From Acanthochlamys bracteata (taxonomy: Eukaryota > Streptophyta > Magnoliopsida > Pandanales > Velloziaceae), in assembly GCA_019914995.1 (NCBI GenBank), contig CM034126.1, positions 4,407,001 through 4,471,000 of the forward strand: a DNA stretch of 64,000 bases, read 5' to 3'. The notes below the pieces were generated by a model. That model had not been told where the DNA came from and made no database searches. It was given only the letters and a program-made list of their open reading frames with translations. Below, piece after piece: positions 50,498-62,228 of this stretch (within the stretch, counting starts at the first letter, position 1; every line of letters starts with the position of its first letter). The position numbers were made by a program, and so were the translations under genes.

Positions 50498-50609
50498 TTA
50501 ACAAATTCTTTCAAATCCACTTCGGATGAGTTCCTCCAACTCCAGGGAAACAATTTCCCCAACAGAGCCGAGAAGAAACTCCTGCCTCAAATCAATAGCA
50601 ACCGTTACA
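50498..50609 (-). pseudogene. Orphan exon-like fragment of unknown family
   Basis: Reads VTVAIDLRQEFLLGSVGEIV, then SLELEELIRSGFERIC and stop. The composition is typical of coding sequence, but no start, flanking exons or recognised domain are found. Possibly a captured or relic exon. Confidence 0.3.
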
Positions 50610-51513
50610 TGCAAATCCTAAAACATTTTTAAATAAACAAATCAAATAAAAAACTTAAAATTAATTACACATAAGAAGTTAAACCATCAAAGTGAGCCTA
50701 GGTAGCTTTCTTCAGCTATGCGTCACTGCAACAACGAAGAACAAATTGTTCATTTAACAATTTAGAGAAACTATTAAATAAAATTAATGTCGCAGCAACA
50801 ACTTGCCTGTCTCTATTGATCTGAAAACAGGAAAACAATTTGTTTAATTCAACTTATTTTTTCAACTTAAAATAAGTTTGAACTCAACGGGTTGTGTGTG
50901 AGCGGTAGCGTGGCGACAGTTTACTATTTCGGCATTAAAGGGTAAGCATCGCCTTGATGGTGTCCATTTGAAGTACTAAAATGTACTAATTATCTACAAA
51001 AAATTTTATAAATCTCATTGCTGAGATTAATCGGCTTACGAAGCCCAGTTAGGATGCCAATTAAAAGCCCAAAAGGCCGTAACATGACACATAATAACAA
51101 CTTAGACACGGCAACAAAAAAGAGAAAATAGACGGTCGTCCCGCTGTAGCCCGTACCTGCAATTATACACAACATAGAAGAAGAATGAATTAATATCTCA
51201 TCTTTGGACTCCAGCTCACCAAACTATTAGTTAAATTATCCGTTCTGATATAATTTGTTAGTATTCAGCACTTTTGGATTATTTTACTCCGTGTTTTAAA
51301 TACAATTAATTAAGTTTTACAGTGGGAAGTATAATTCGGTAGAAATAAGAGTTTTAAGTGATATTCGAAATAAATTAAATAAAATTTAAAATCAAAATTT
51401 GATAGTAATAGAATTTATTGTGAAAATAAAAAATTCAGAATAATAATTTAAATATGTGATTGGACTCAAAATATTAAAAAAAGATAATTTTCATGTATTT
51501 GAAACAAGCTCTT

Positions 51514-52073
51514 AGGGTCCGTTTGAATTATAAGTAGGTATGAAAAATGACAGTAAAGTTAACACATTTTCCATCTCTACTCATATTTGCTAAATTTTTA
51601 TTAAAAAAATTATGGGGAATCCTTATACATCATCTTCACTATTTTATAGTTAAATATGTACTCACTAAATCAATAAGTACATATAGTGACACAAGGAAAA
51701 ATAATTTTACTTTACTTTTTATCTTTTTATTTATTTATTTATTATCTAATTTAATATTTAATTTAATTTAATATAAAATTTAATTCATATTTATTTTTTA
51801 TATAATATTTAAATTAATATATGTTTTTTGTTATAATCATTTAATTTATTTAATTTTAATTGGTAGAAAAAATAATATAATTATATAATTATTTTTTATA
51901 TTTAATAATTAATATTATTTTATATTAACATTAAAAATTAATTTAAAAATTATATTATAAATTAGTTAAAATTATATTAAATAAAGTAATATTAATATAA
52001 ATAAAAAGAATATTTAAGTTTTTTATAAAAATTTACTTTCATTACTTATTTATTTATCTATCTATTCAAACAT
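51514..52073. repeat. AT-rich element with GTTTGAAT inverted ends
   Basis: Starts GGGTCCGTTTGAATTATAAG and ends ATCTATCTATTCAAACATAA. The ends match as imperfect inverted repeats of about 35 bases (GTTTGAAT, then AGTA and GAAA blocks). The ~560-base interior is almost pure A/T and non-coding. Probably a MITE. Confidence 0.5.
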
Positions 52074-55000
52074 AATTAATTTGTTATTCTTATCATATAT
52101 CTAAACATCGTAAGATTAATTAATTACTTTTTTTTTATTTATTATTTTATTATTTTTTTTGTCTGTTATTTTATTCTTATTTTTTATCTATAAATTGTCC
52201 TCTTCTTTTACTATAAGAGTATGTTTGAATTTATAAAAATTATGGATGTTTGAAAGTTGCTTATTAAGAAAAAGATTTCGAAAAAAAATATTTTGAAAAT
52301 AAATTTTATGATGTAAAATTTTTTTATATTTTTAAATTTTTAAAAAAATTTTATAAAATATTTTTAAAATTTATTAGAAAACATAAATAAAAAATTAAAA
52401 GAAAAAAACTCTTCCAAATATGTTGAAAATTGCGAGTTTCATGATATTGTTGCTGTGAATGTATACACGCACACACAGACATTGATAGTATGACTTGCTT
52501 TAAGTGGGTATTTTAAATTTCCATAATTAAGTTTCAAAAAATAAAAAGTAAAAATTTTTTTAAATAAAATAAAAATAAAGTTTAATATTTGTATTTTAAT
52601 AGTTTTTAAAGATGTATTAAAAATTAAAAAATATAATTGTATTAAAAAATATATAAATAAAAAAGTTAACTGAAGTTTTGTATATAAAAATAAAATTTTA
52701 AATTTTTTATATAATTAAAAATATTAGTTATTTGAAACTCAAAATTTGACTAAAAAAATTAAAATTAAGGATATTTAAAACACGCGTTAACGAGAAAGAA
52801 TAAGGTGTAGGTGCCCATATCCATGTCCTGCCCACATTTGATGCAACAATTTTTGTCATTTTGCAAAATTCTAGATATGTATAAGAAATTTTTGTGCGCA
52901 GAAATCTGTGGATAATCTGATTTGGATGGAGGAGATTCTTCACATTATATAAAAAGTTATTAATGAGTAGTTGCTGCTTCTGCATTAAAAATTCGTCCCA
53001 CTTAAAAGAGTTTTAGTTCCGTATAAGAACGAAATATATAAATATAATACAAGATGGAATGTGATTTGATCATTTGTTTGTAAGTACGAGACGAACGAGC
53101 GGAGCAATTAATTTATGCGCCAAGTTCCAAACGAGGGAAAAAATTGAAAGCTCGATGTATTTCTTTTGGGAAAAACAGCGGCGCACTACAGCAGGCCCAT
53201 AGGTGTTAGACTATTACAGTGATGAGCTTGTCTAAGTAGAGATATTTATTAAATACATTTTTTATAATAAAAAAAATTTTTAAAAATTTAGATAATGACC
53301 AGAATTTTTTAATTTAAAAACAATAATTATATGTATATATAATATGTTGGAAATAGCGAGTGTGTTCGGTTATCGATAGACACAACAAAAATATAAAATA
53401 TACTAAAAAATTTTACGTAAACAATACGAGAATTGAAATAAGAGCGAGACAATTACAAAGATAAGAGATTTATATAGAAAAAACGAGAAAAATCCTACGA
53501 AAAAACAAACTAACCTTTAAAAAAATCACTAAACCAAAACAATTACAAACTCTTATGTTATACTTTAAATAAAAATTCTCATTATAATGTTTTACTAATA
53601 TCTCTCACACTTGATATAAGAATGATCCTTCCTTATTTTCTATCATCCAAATAAATGCCTCTTATTCATATATATAATATCTCAAAGAGACTCTTGAACT
53701 TCCAAACGATTGTTCTTTCATTTTTTCACTAATTGTTCAAATTTTTTGGCCTTTCATCTTCTAAAAGATAATTCAAAGTCCTTAACTGTTGACTTTTCAA
53801 CTTCTTTGATGATAATTCATCTTCTTTGATCTTTAGCATTCCAATATGAATACACATTTAACTTGTTGCATTCTAATGAACCACTAATTTACATAGTGAT
53901 TTTACAATTTCTAACATAATATGTATTATAATATATATATACGTATATATAATTAATTTTTAATATATATAAAGAATTTATTATATATATTTTTATAATA
54001 CGTTCTAAATTAAAATAAATTATAAATATAATAAAAATTTTATTAAAATACAATATACGTATCTAAAATGAAATAAAATTAGAATACTAGGTCAAACGTT
54101 CTCTAGGAGGACTTCTAGTATTTTATTTTATTTAATTTTTTTGCTACCTCTTTTTATTTTGATACTTTTTATAATATTAAAATAACTAAAATTTAAAAAT
54201 TTAATAAATATACCATATATTGTTAAATTTAGATATCGTATATTAATATAATTTTAATTTTATAATAAAGTTAAAATTTATTTTTAAATTTTTAAATTTT
54301 TTTTAAAATGTGAGCAGAAATAAGAAGTATTTATTAAAAAAATTTTAAAAATATTTTAGATTTTTAAACTATTTTTTATTTTAGAAATTTTATGATGTGA
54401 AATTTTTATATTTTTAATTTTTATAAAAGTTTGTAAAATATTTTAAAAAATGTATTAAAATAAAAAGTAAAAGACAGCTATACCAAATATGCATGATACA
54501 TGCTCTGCAAAGACAGACTAGTAACATGAGAAAAAAAAAAGTTTTTAATTTGGTTTTTTATTTAATAGCGAAGCAGTAGTTGATAAGAAGTCACATTGGG
54601 ACAGCACAGATCGAATAATATCGTATCGTATCGCATCCAATGTTCCATATGACCTATTCCATTTCCTATTAAATTATGTATGTATCTTCTCAGGACACAA
54701 CAAAACCTCGTGAACTCTTCTCGTCTTCATATCAAAACCGTTTTATTGTTATCACTTTTTCTCACTCTGCCATTCATCTTATTTATGTGCTGTTTTCTAT
54801 TGAATCGTGCCAAATGAGAAGATAATAACGAGGATATTTTCTTTTATGCTTTCGAAAAAGTTCCAAATCGTCTGATGCCGCCAAAAAAGTCTTGTGTTTA
54901 TCTTGATTCATTCGATAAGCTGCTGAAAAGAAGAAGATAAAACTGGTGCTTATGCTTTGTACTCTGTAGGAAGAAGGAAGCATCCAGATTGATTGTCAGT

Positions 55001-55617
55001 GCTTAATTAATTTATTTATTGTTAAGCTTGAAACTAGAGACTTTGTTTTGTTAGTTTTTAAAGAGAAATGATTCCAGTCGGTGATTTCATTTAGTGCATA
55101 AACATTATACATGCATGCTCTGGTTAAAGCTCGACACAAACTTGCTAGCAGTAGCACCGTAACATGATTCCATAATCTTATCATAAAAATAAACAATTTT
55201 CTTTTCTTGTGGAAGATAGTTTTTTCTGGAAATATAAAAAAGCAAAACCTCAAAAAAAAAGAAAAAAATTATCTTTTGGCAATAAAATATGAAAGCTACT
55301 CAAAAAATTCATAACTCTTATTTTATGAAAACTTTGTTATGTTAAATTCGATTTTATTATTGATTTGGTTAATGTATGAACTTATAAAAGACGATGTATG
55401 TTTTATGAGACAATTTAAAAAAAGTTAAAGAAATAATAAAAAATTTTATTATGTAACAATTTAATATTTTTAAAATTTTAAATAAATTATATAAAAAAAA
55501 TTATAAAAATTTTATTAAATATATAAATTAAAAAAATAAAAGTTTTATTTTTCTGAAATAAAATTTCAAAATCTTGAACCAATCATCACAGACTCGACAT
55601 TCAACGTGTGTTTTTGC
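52074..55617. other. AT-rich intergenic DNA with repeat fragments
   Basis: Contains diverged fragments resembling the Tourist-like family (about 52205-52430 and 54300-54490) and low-complexity A/T runs. No coding frame with recognisable content and no RNA gene. Confidence 0.45.
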
Positions 55618-55870
55618 TGGCTATTTGGGAGTGCTTATGAAATAAAGTTTTTTTAAAGGTATTTTTATTTTTTTTGAAAAACGAGCTCTATTTTTTTACT
55701 TCCAAAAAAATAATAAAAATATGCAATAAAAAAATTTTATTATGTAAAATTTTTTTACACTTTCCAAATTTTTAAATAAAATTTTTAGATACTTATAAAA
55801 TATATATTGAAAAACGTGAAATAGAGAATTGAAAAATTTTGTTGGAAAAAAGCTGAACCAAACACCCCCT
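55618..55870 (+). mobile_element. Tourist-like MITE
   Basis: Begins GGCTATTTGGGAGTGCTTAT and ends GCTGAACCAAACACCCCC. The interior follows the 37697-37967 copy closely: TTTTTTGAAAAACGAGCTCT, AATAATAAAAATATGCAAT, AAATTTTTAAATAAAATTTT and TATATATTGAAAAACGTGAA. It has inverted TTTGG/CCAAA ends. Confidence 0.75.
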
Positions 55871-57350
55871 TCATGTTGCCGCAAGACGTATAAAATCAAG
55901 TATTATTTATGGCATTTTAAAATATGCTTATTAAAAAAATTAATTATTTTAAATGCTGTATACTTTTTTATATTGTTTAAATTCAGTATTTTTTCAAAAA
56001 TAAGCTATTTAGTGGTTTTTATGATAATCTACAATTGAAATTTTGAAATAAGCCGCACTCTTAACATTTTTGTTTTTAGAAAATTTGCTATTATTTCTTA
56101 CATTAAAAATACGCTATTCACGAGTTATTAATTGCTACTTATTTATGAGTAAATAATTTACATGTTTAAAATTAGTTATAAAAAATAGTGCATATATATT
56201 CTTAATATAAATTTTAAGTATTATAGGAAACTAGTTATAGAAAACACCAAGTACCAACTTTACGTATATCTTCTAATATGGGCGCACTTACTTATTCGCG
56301 AATAAATTTAAAAAAAAACTTTAGCTAAAAAAATTATTTCAGAGCGATTTAATAGATCTTATATAAAACTCTTGGATGGATGGTCCCACCTAGTCTACGA
56401 ATTAATCGAAGACTCAAAACTCAATCGAGTCGTTGCAGGCTGAGTGAGGAAAGCCTTCAATTAAGACCAATATTCTAAACATCAACAGCATCAATTGATC
56501 AAGATTTGTATACGGTGGGCTTTTCAACCCAATCGAGTCAAATTTATTTTCTTATATATGTATAATTCTTCGCGTGTTCGGTTTTTCTTTTTGGTCAATT
56601 CTAATGAGAAATTAATTTTTCCTGAATTTATTCTATCAAATTTACAGAAAAATTTATGACGATAATATGTTGAAGGCATCCGTCCAAAAATTCTAGAATA
56701 CAAACAAGATGAATATGTGTTGGAGCAGTTTTTCAATTTTGGATCCATTTGTTTAGAGAAAGCTGTAAGAAATTTTGTTAAATTGTTTCTTTTTCGACCG
56801 TGTTATTTTAGTGATAACAAAAAAAAAGAATCTATCAGTCAGCAATTTATTAGTCGCAAAGGTTGGGTCCCAACAATATCTGAGTCAAGCTAGTAGTAGC
56901 CGTAATGGATTTTGCTTTCTGGGTTCCATCTTATATATTCTTGTTCTTGTTTTAATTGAACAATCAAATCTATGCAACACAAATTAAAATGAAATGAACA
57001 TTAACAAAAATAATTAGTCATTTCTAGAGTCTAGAATATTTCCATACTACAAATTTATTCCTATCTCCAACTTATTCAGGAATTATTTCTTTCAAGGATT
57101 AGATCTGATTACTTCACTGATTTTGAAAAAACACATAACTATGAAGTTAAGCTGATCCAATCAGATAAATTTATATATTATGTAAGTAAATTTTAGCTTG
57201 GTAAATTTGTATTCTTTTGATCCATTAAAAACCAAATAAATTAAATTAAATTTGAAAATAAAAGATGACACAGTTAATTCAACTATATTTAACTCTTCTT
57301 TCAAATTTTAGTAATAACTAAATAATAATTTAACCCAACTCTTTCTATTA
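55871..57350. other. Upstream region of the CBS-domain gene
   Basis: AT-rich DNA with no supported gene. The right end is the promoter of the CBS-domain gene. Confidence 0.5.
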
Positions 57351-57352
57351 TC

Positions 57353-57360
57353 TATAAATA
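57353..57360 (+). promoter_or_regulatory. TATA box of the CBS-domain gene
   Basis: TATAAATA in the context CTATAAATATTCCTCACC lies 172 bases before the start codon, placing a likely transcription start near 57385-57395 and a 5' leader rich in CT and A runs. Confidence 0.6.
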
Positions 57361-57531
57361 TTCCTCACCTCCTCTTCCGACGAACCTCTGCAAATCGAAC
57401 TCATCAGAGCCAACTCATCTCTTATTCTTCTTTCTCAAGAGAACAAAAAAAAAAAAAAAGAAAAATCGAAACTTTTTTCATTCTCTCTTCTTGAATCTGA
57501 ATCCGACCAACAAGTTTTGATCTGGTGTTGC

Positions 57532-58949
57532 ATGGCAGTACTGAGTCCATTGATCCGAGAGGTGTCTGACCTCATCATCGGCAAACCGGCGTTGAAGCCA
57601 TTGCCATACGATTCAACCATCAGCGACGCATTAGCTGCTCTCCGTCGAAGCTCCTGCGACTCTTGGGTTAGTGTTTGGGCTACTGATAAATCTACGCCGG
57701 AGAAGTGCTGTGTTGGGAAGGTTTCTGTTGTTGACGTTGTTTGTTTTCTTTGTGAAGAAGGGAATATTGGTAACCCGGAGAAGGCCCTCGGTGCTCCGGT
57801 GTCCGAGTTGTTGCGCCATAAGAAGAAAGGAATTGTTCGCCGTGTTGAACCCCACTGCAGGTAAAAAGTTCAATTTTTAGAAGTTAATCTTGAATTGTTC
57901 TTTGGTTATTTAGAAATTAATGAAGATTTGTGTTTGAAATTTTCTTGGAAATGGGTTTAGGAAATTTTCGTGAATTAGTTGATTCGGAGAATAAATCAGA
58001 TCAAGAATGCATCGCTTTACTTTTTTTTTTTTTTTTCCTAATTTTGGTTTTTAATTTTTATGGTGTTTGAATTCAAAGATTTGATTTTTTCTCTTTTCCG
58101 TGAAATTGCAGCATTTTAGAAGCACTAGACTTGATTTTGAACGAGGGTGCGCAGAACCTTGTGGTACCTATCCGCCGCAAAAGGTCTCAGCACGGCGGCG
58201 CCGCCGTCTCCATCGCCACTGAATTCTGCTGGCTTTCTCAGGAAGACTTGGTGCGGTTCTTCCTCAACTCAATCTCCTTCTTTTCACCTGTTCCTTCTCT
58301 GTCCATCGCAGCCCTCGGCTTAATACGTCCTGAAATCCTCGCCGTCCGCCGCCGTGATCCCGCTATCTCCGCCGTCCCTCTCCTGGGACTTGCTTTATCT
58401 TCCGGTACTTCTGTTGCAGTTCTCTCTGACGACGGCAGCCGCCTCACGGGAGAGATATCTCCTTCTGCTCTGTCCTCAGTCTGTGACCATACTGCGGCTC
58501 CAGCCCTCGCCGCCCTCTCCGCTGGCGATTTAATCGCCTTCATTGACTGCTGCCCTTCTCCACCTGAGGCGGCGCTTCGCGCCATTGAAGCCAAGCTGAC
58601 TGAAAAGAACCTCACTGGAATGCTTGAACTGCTCTGGGAAGAACACTACAATTGCTGGTCTTCATCATCATCATCGTCATCTTCATCTTCATCAGATGAG
58701 GAGTTGCAACAACAGAATTCGTCAAGTAAACGGAGATTTATAAGAAGGCAAAGATCAATAGGGAGTTACTCTGCAAGAATGTCAGAGGAAGCAATTGTTT
58801 GTCACCCGGAAAGCTCGCTGGTGGCAGTGATGGTGCAAGCGTTGGCACATAGAGTCACCTACGTCTGGGTTGTTGATGATGATTATGCTCCTGTCGGCAT
58901 TGTTACGTTCCCGGAGATTCTTAAGGTTTTCAGAGAACTGCTGCAGTAA
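57532..58949 (+). CDS. CBSX5: CBS-domain-containing protein, CBSX5-like
   Basis: Proteins of this group carry two pairs of cystathionine-beta-synthase (CBS) domains, which in other proteins bind adenosyl nucleotides. The function of CBSX5 is not well established. Exons 57532-57860 and 58112-58949 join in phase within an AG|C serine codon, giving 388 aa (Arabidopsis CBSX5 is about 390). The ATG at 57532 starts MAVLSPLIREVSDLIIGKP. The first CBS pair covers LPYDSTISDALAALRRSSCD, GKVSVVDVVCFL and LEALDLILNEGAQNLVVPIR. The second includes SVAVLSDDGSRLTGEISPSA, EAIVCHPESSLVAVMVQALA and YVWVVDDDYAPVGIVTFPEI near the end. A run of 12 serines encoded by TCA/TCT repeats (about 58660-58697) lies in the linker before the last CBS motif. 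The second exon is GC-rich relative to its surroundings. Confidence 0.9.
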
Positions 58950-59067
58950 TAATGGTACACTAGTAGCACAGCAGTAACAGCTTTGATGACCAAACCCGAC
59001 AACGACAGCAAGAAATGGTTTTTGTTTTGTTAAAAGAAATTTGTTGATCATTTATCAGTTGTATAAG

Positions 59068-59073
59068 AATAAA
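59068..59073 (+). terminator. Polyadenylation signal AATAAA after the CBS-domain gene
   Basis: AATAAA occurs about 120 bases after the stop codon, in a suitable position for a plant near-upstream element. Confidence 0.4.
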
Positions 59074-60465
59074 CCATTGCCTGATCTTTTAGAACTTGCT
59101 CTGTCTCTGTGAAATATCTTTTTGGTAAACTCTTTCGGCAGACAGCTGAGCCCAAAATGGCTGCATTCATTGAATTGTTTCTTCTAGTAAAAACCATGAG
59201 GAGATCTTCTTAGGGAGCGGAAGTGTGAAGAATTCTTTAATAACAAATGCCTGTTTGATACATGGGTTGAAAAAACCAAAAAAGGAGAAAAAAAGAGAAC
59301 ATATATGAAGAAGAAAGTTTCTGCCCGTCTTTCATGTTTCGATTCATTTTCATGAAAACATACCGTAAATGATCCAGATTCCGTTTCTCTTTCAGAGAAT
59401 ATGTACACAGAGTTTGACATAATGAATGGCATCTAATTAAATGCAACTTTGTCATTTTGCATAGTTTGGCAGTGTTTTGCAGCTGCCGTACCTGAGTACA
59501 ACTTCCCTGTTCTTCCATAAGTAGAAGAGAAGAAAAGACATGATCACCACATGATTTTTTGTTTGGTTGTTTTTTATCAGTATCTGCTCAGGTTGTGATG
59601 GGTGTATGATGCCTATCTACTCAGCTTGTGCTAAATCACTGAACATTAACCTTCATGCATCCCAAGAGCCACTTGAATTAATTCTTCTCTTGTTATTATT
59701 CTGTTAGAGACACTGATATTCCACGAAAATAAATTACAGTATATGGAAACATGCATTGGACTAAAAGGTTGAAGCATTAGTTGAGTGAATTATTGTTGAA
59801 CTGTTGAGAACCCCTGCCTAACAAAAAAGTACTTAGAAAATGTTTTACAGAGTGTTTGAAAAACGAACTCTCTCTATCTCAAATTAAAAAATTTTGTAAA
59901 AAAGATTCTTTTAAGCACTCTTGAACATTTCCTTAACTATCAGCTCGGAGCTCCATGCCCATGGCTTGGATTTTGAGATAGACAGGATGTAGACATAACG
60001 TTGTCATCTGAAAACAGCGGCATCTTTGATCTTGCCAACCTGGACCTTAGATCTACTAGCTAGTTTTGACCACATGATTTCAACTAAAAAAATTGTGGAT
60101 GAATTAGTACGCATCACTCAAAAGACTTCAGCAAACTACGATGACATGTTAAGAATATTTTGATTAGAAAGGAATAAAAGAAAATCATTAAAAGAGAGCA
60201 ACTCCAGCCTCTTCTCCAAGAAAAAAAAAAAATCCACAGCACCTGCAGGAGTTGGATATTAAGGCAAATGAATGCTTAGAATACTGCTAGAAATGGTGCT
60301 ACCATGATTCTCATCCCATCCGAACCACGCCGTAAATTAAACAAATAGAAAATTTAATATATCCACAAATTTAAACTCAAAGAATTACTCAGAGTATTAC
60401 TTCTTCGAAGTCAACCCACCAGTACCACCAGAAGGTTTACATCCCAGATAGAACTTCAAGTAAAC
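59074..60465. other. Intergenic DNA, nothing recognised
   Basis: No coding frame with recognisable content. A short segment near 59826-59930 resembles a shortened, rearranged Tourist-like MITE (GTGTTTGAAAAACGAACTC … AAGCACTCTTGAAC). Confidence 0.4.
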
Positions 60466-60468
60466 ATC

Positions 60469-60801
60469 CACTACTATAAAAATGATCTATATCGACTAAA
60501 AATTATCGACTAACAAAACTTGGTCTATCAAATACCAGCTAAAATAATTTAATCGGTACAATTTCGGTTGGTAAATTAACCGATTGCATGTTCGGTCGGT
60601 AAATTTACCTACTAAAATATTTTAGTGAAGTTTTGTACATTACGGACTGATTCGTTTTGTAAGTCGGTAAACGATTGGTGACTGGTGTTTGCCGGCGATC
60701 TACTGACCAATCTTATTTTAGTCGGTAATAGCATTTGCCGATGGAATTTAAAGAGTACCGACTGAAGCAAGCAGTCGGTATAGGGTGATTTTGTTGTTGT
60801 G
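60469..60801. mobile_element. Miniature CACTA-type element with ATC target duplication
   Basis: The 333-base element begins CACTACTATAAAAATG and ends ATTTTGTTGTTGTG, whose reverse complement is CACAACAACAAAAT, an imperfect inverted match. It is flanked by ATC at 60466-60468 and 60802-60804. Subterminal copies of CGGT/ACCG (GTCGGTAAA, AACCGATTG, AGTCGGTAAT, TACCGACTGAAG, GTCGGTAT) occur throughout in both orientations. CACTA ends, a 3-bp duplication and subterminal repeats are hallmarks of En/Spm-type transposons. There is no transposase, so it is non-autonomous. Confidence 0.75.
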
Positions 60802-60804
60802 ATC

Positions 60805-62228
60805 ATAGAGCAGTACGTTACTATTGCCAGTGATCTGAAAGTTGTTCAAGGTAATGGAAGAACCCACAAAAAATATTCTAAGAATTTTTATCAAACACAA
60901 AATACTCAAATTTATTCAGTATGCTGCACATATTTATACGTAACTCATCCTGAAACAGTTATCTGATATTGCACTAAAGCTTTAAGTCTCATATCAGAAA
61001 TAATTTTTGCAATTTGCAATACCATGATCTCTGTTGGTTTTAGACATCCCCTCAACGAGTCATGACCAAGTTGTGCCCGTTCTTTATCTCAAAATCCAAA
61101 CACTACCCCCTTCTTGCTGATAGCAACAGTGTGATATAGCCTTGTGCTAATCATCGAGACACGATGTAATCTCAGGCTTTCTAGGACATGAGGCTTCATC
61201 ACTTTGTCTGAGCTGCCACAACCAAGAAAACCTAGACTTGCGAAACCCATCCACCACAAGCTAAAACAGAGCCCTCACCTGTAACAACGAAAGTTTTTCT
61301 CTTCCTTGCACAAACGAAGGTCATTGAAGTAGAAAAGATTATGGAGCGGAGGAAATATAATGTTAGAATAGTAAGGTTAGCCACCCTGTTCTTATTGATG
61401 GTACTCTATGAAAAGAAGAACCAATAAGGAAACGAGAAGCTTTGATATAAAGTCATCCAAAGTTAAAAGTTTTTATCCTTTTAACCTGAAATAACTTTTT
61501 GGATGCTTGTTGAGTCCAACGATTACTAGACCTTTTTGAAGAAATGAGTCATGAGGACATACGTATAGAGCTATTTTCACTAATATCATATGAGATACGG
61601 GACACTCGTAAGACAATGGGTTCTTGATGAAACTTCAACCGAAGTTCTCTGGGAAATTTCTCGCTTCCAAAGAAGAAGCGGATGTTAGCATTTTCACAAT
61701 GAAGATAAATCTTATTTTAGTGTGTAGATGTTGACAACCACAAAAGTTTCTAATAGTGATGGTCATCATCTTTAGGAAGCAAATGATGGCTTATTTCTAT
61801 AATGCTGCAGGTAACTGTTTCATTGTTGCAACTGCATGCATTATCATATCCTGACTTAGGGATTTTTCTTTATGATTGATAAGGACTGAGATTTGAGAGA
61901 CCTGAGGTGCGACTACTTCAATATGTAGATAATATAACATATTTGCAGGTGTTATTAAGATTCCTTATTTTCCAAAACTTCGCAGATAGCGTACGTTAAC
62001 TCTTGATGATGCATGACAACTGTTCAATGAAATGCTCAAGCCAAGGCCAGGTCCTTCTGGTTATTACTTCGCCTTCTGCTTAATGCTCTTGTTAGACTGC
62101 CACTGTGCTCTCTTTCTACCGAGAGACACGGTTGTCACGGTTCCCCATTGATGAGTTTACTTATTTGTCTTGGTTAGTTACTGCTGCCGTCTAAATCATG
62201 TTGATGTTGTTTCAGTTTCTTTGCAGAG
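60805..62228. other. Intergenic DNA upstream of the PPR pseudogene
   Basis: About 1.4 kb without a supportable gene. Some stretches (61000-61330) have balanced composition and could be old transposon or gene relics, but no motif was recognised. Confidence 0.4.

Noticed and set aside
50880-50960. GC-richer segment GGGTTGTGTGTGAGCGGTAG resembling a tRNA or SINE head
   Set aside because: It has no box B at the expected distance and no cloverleaf can be drawn.
58238-58615. Minus-strand 125-codon frame opposite the CBS-domain gene
   Set aside because: It is an antisense shadow of the GC-rich second exon.
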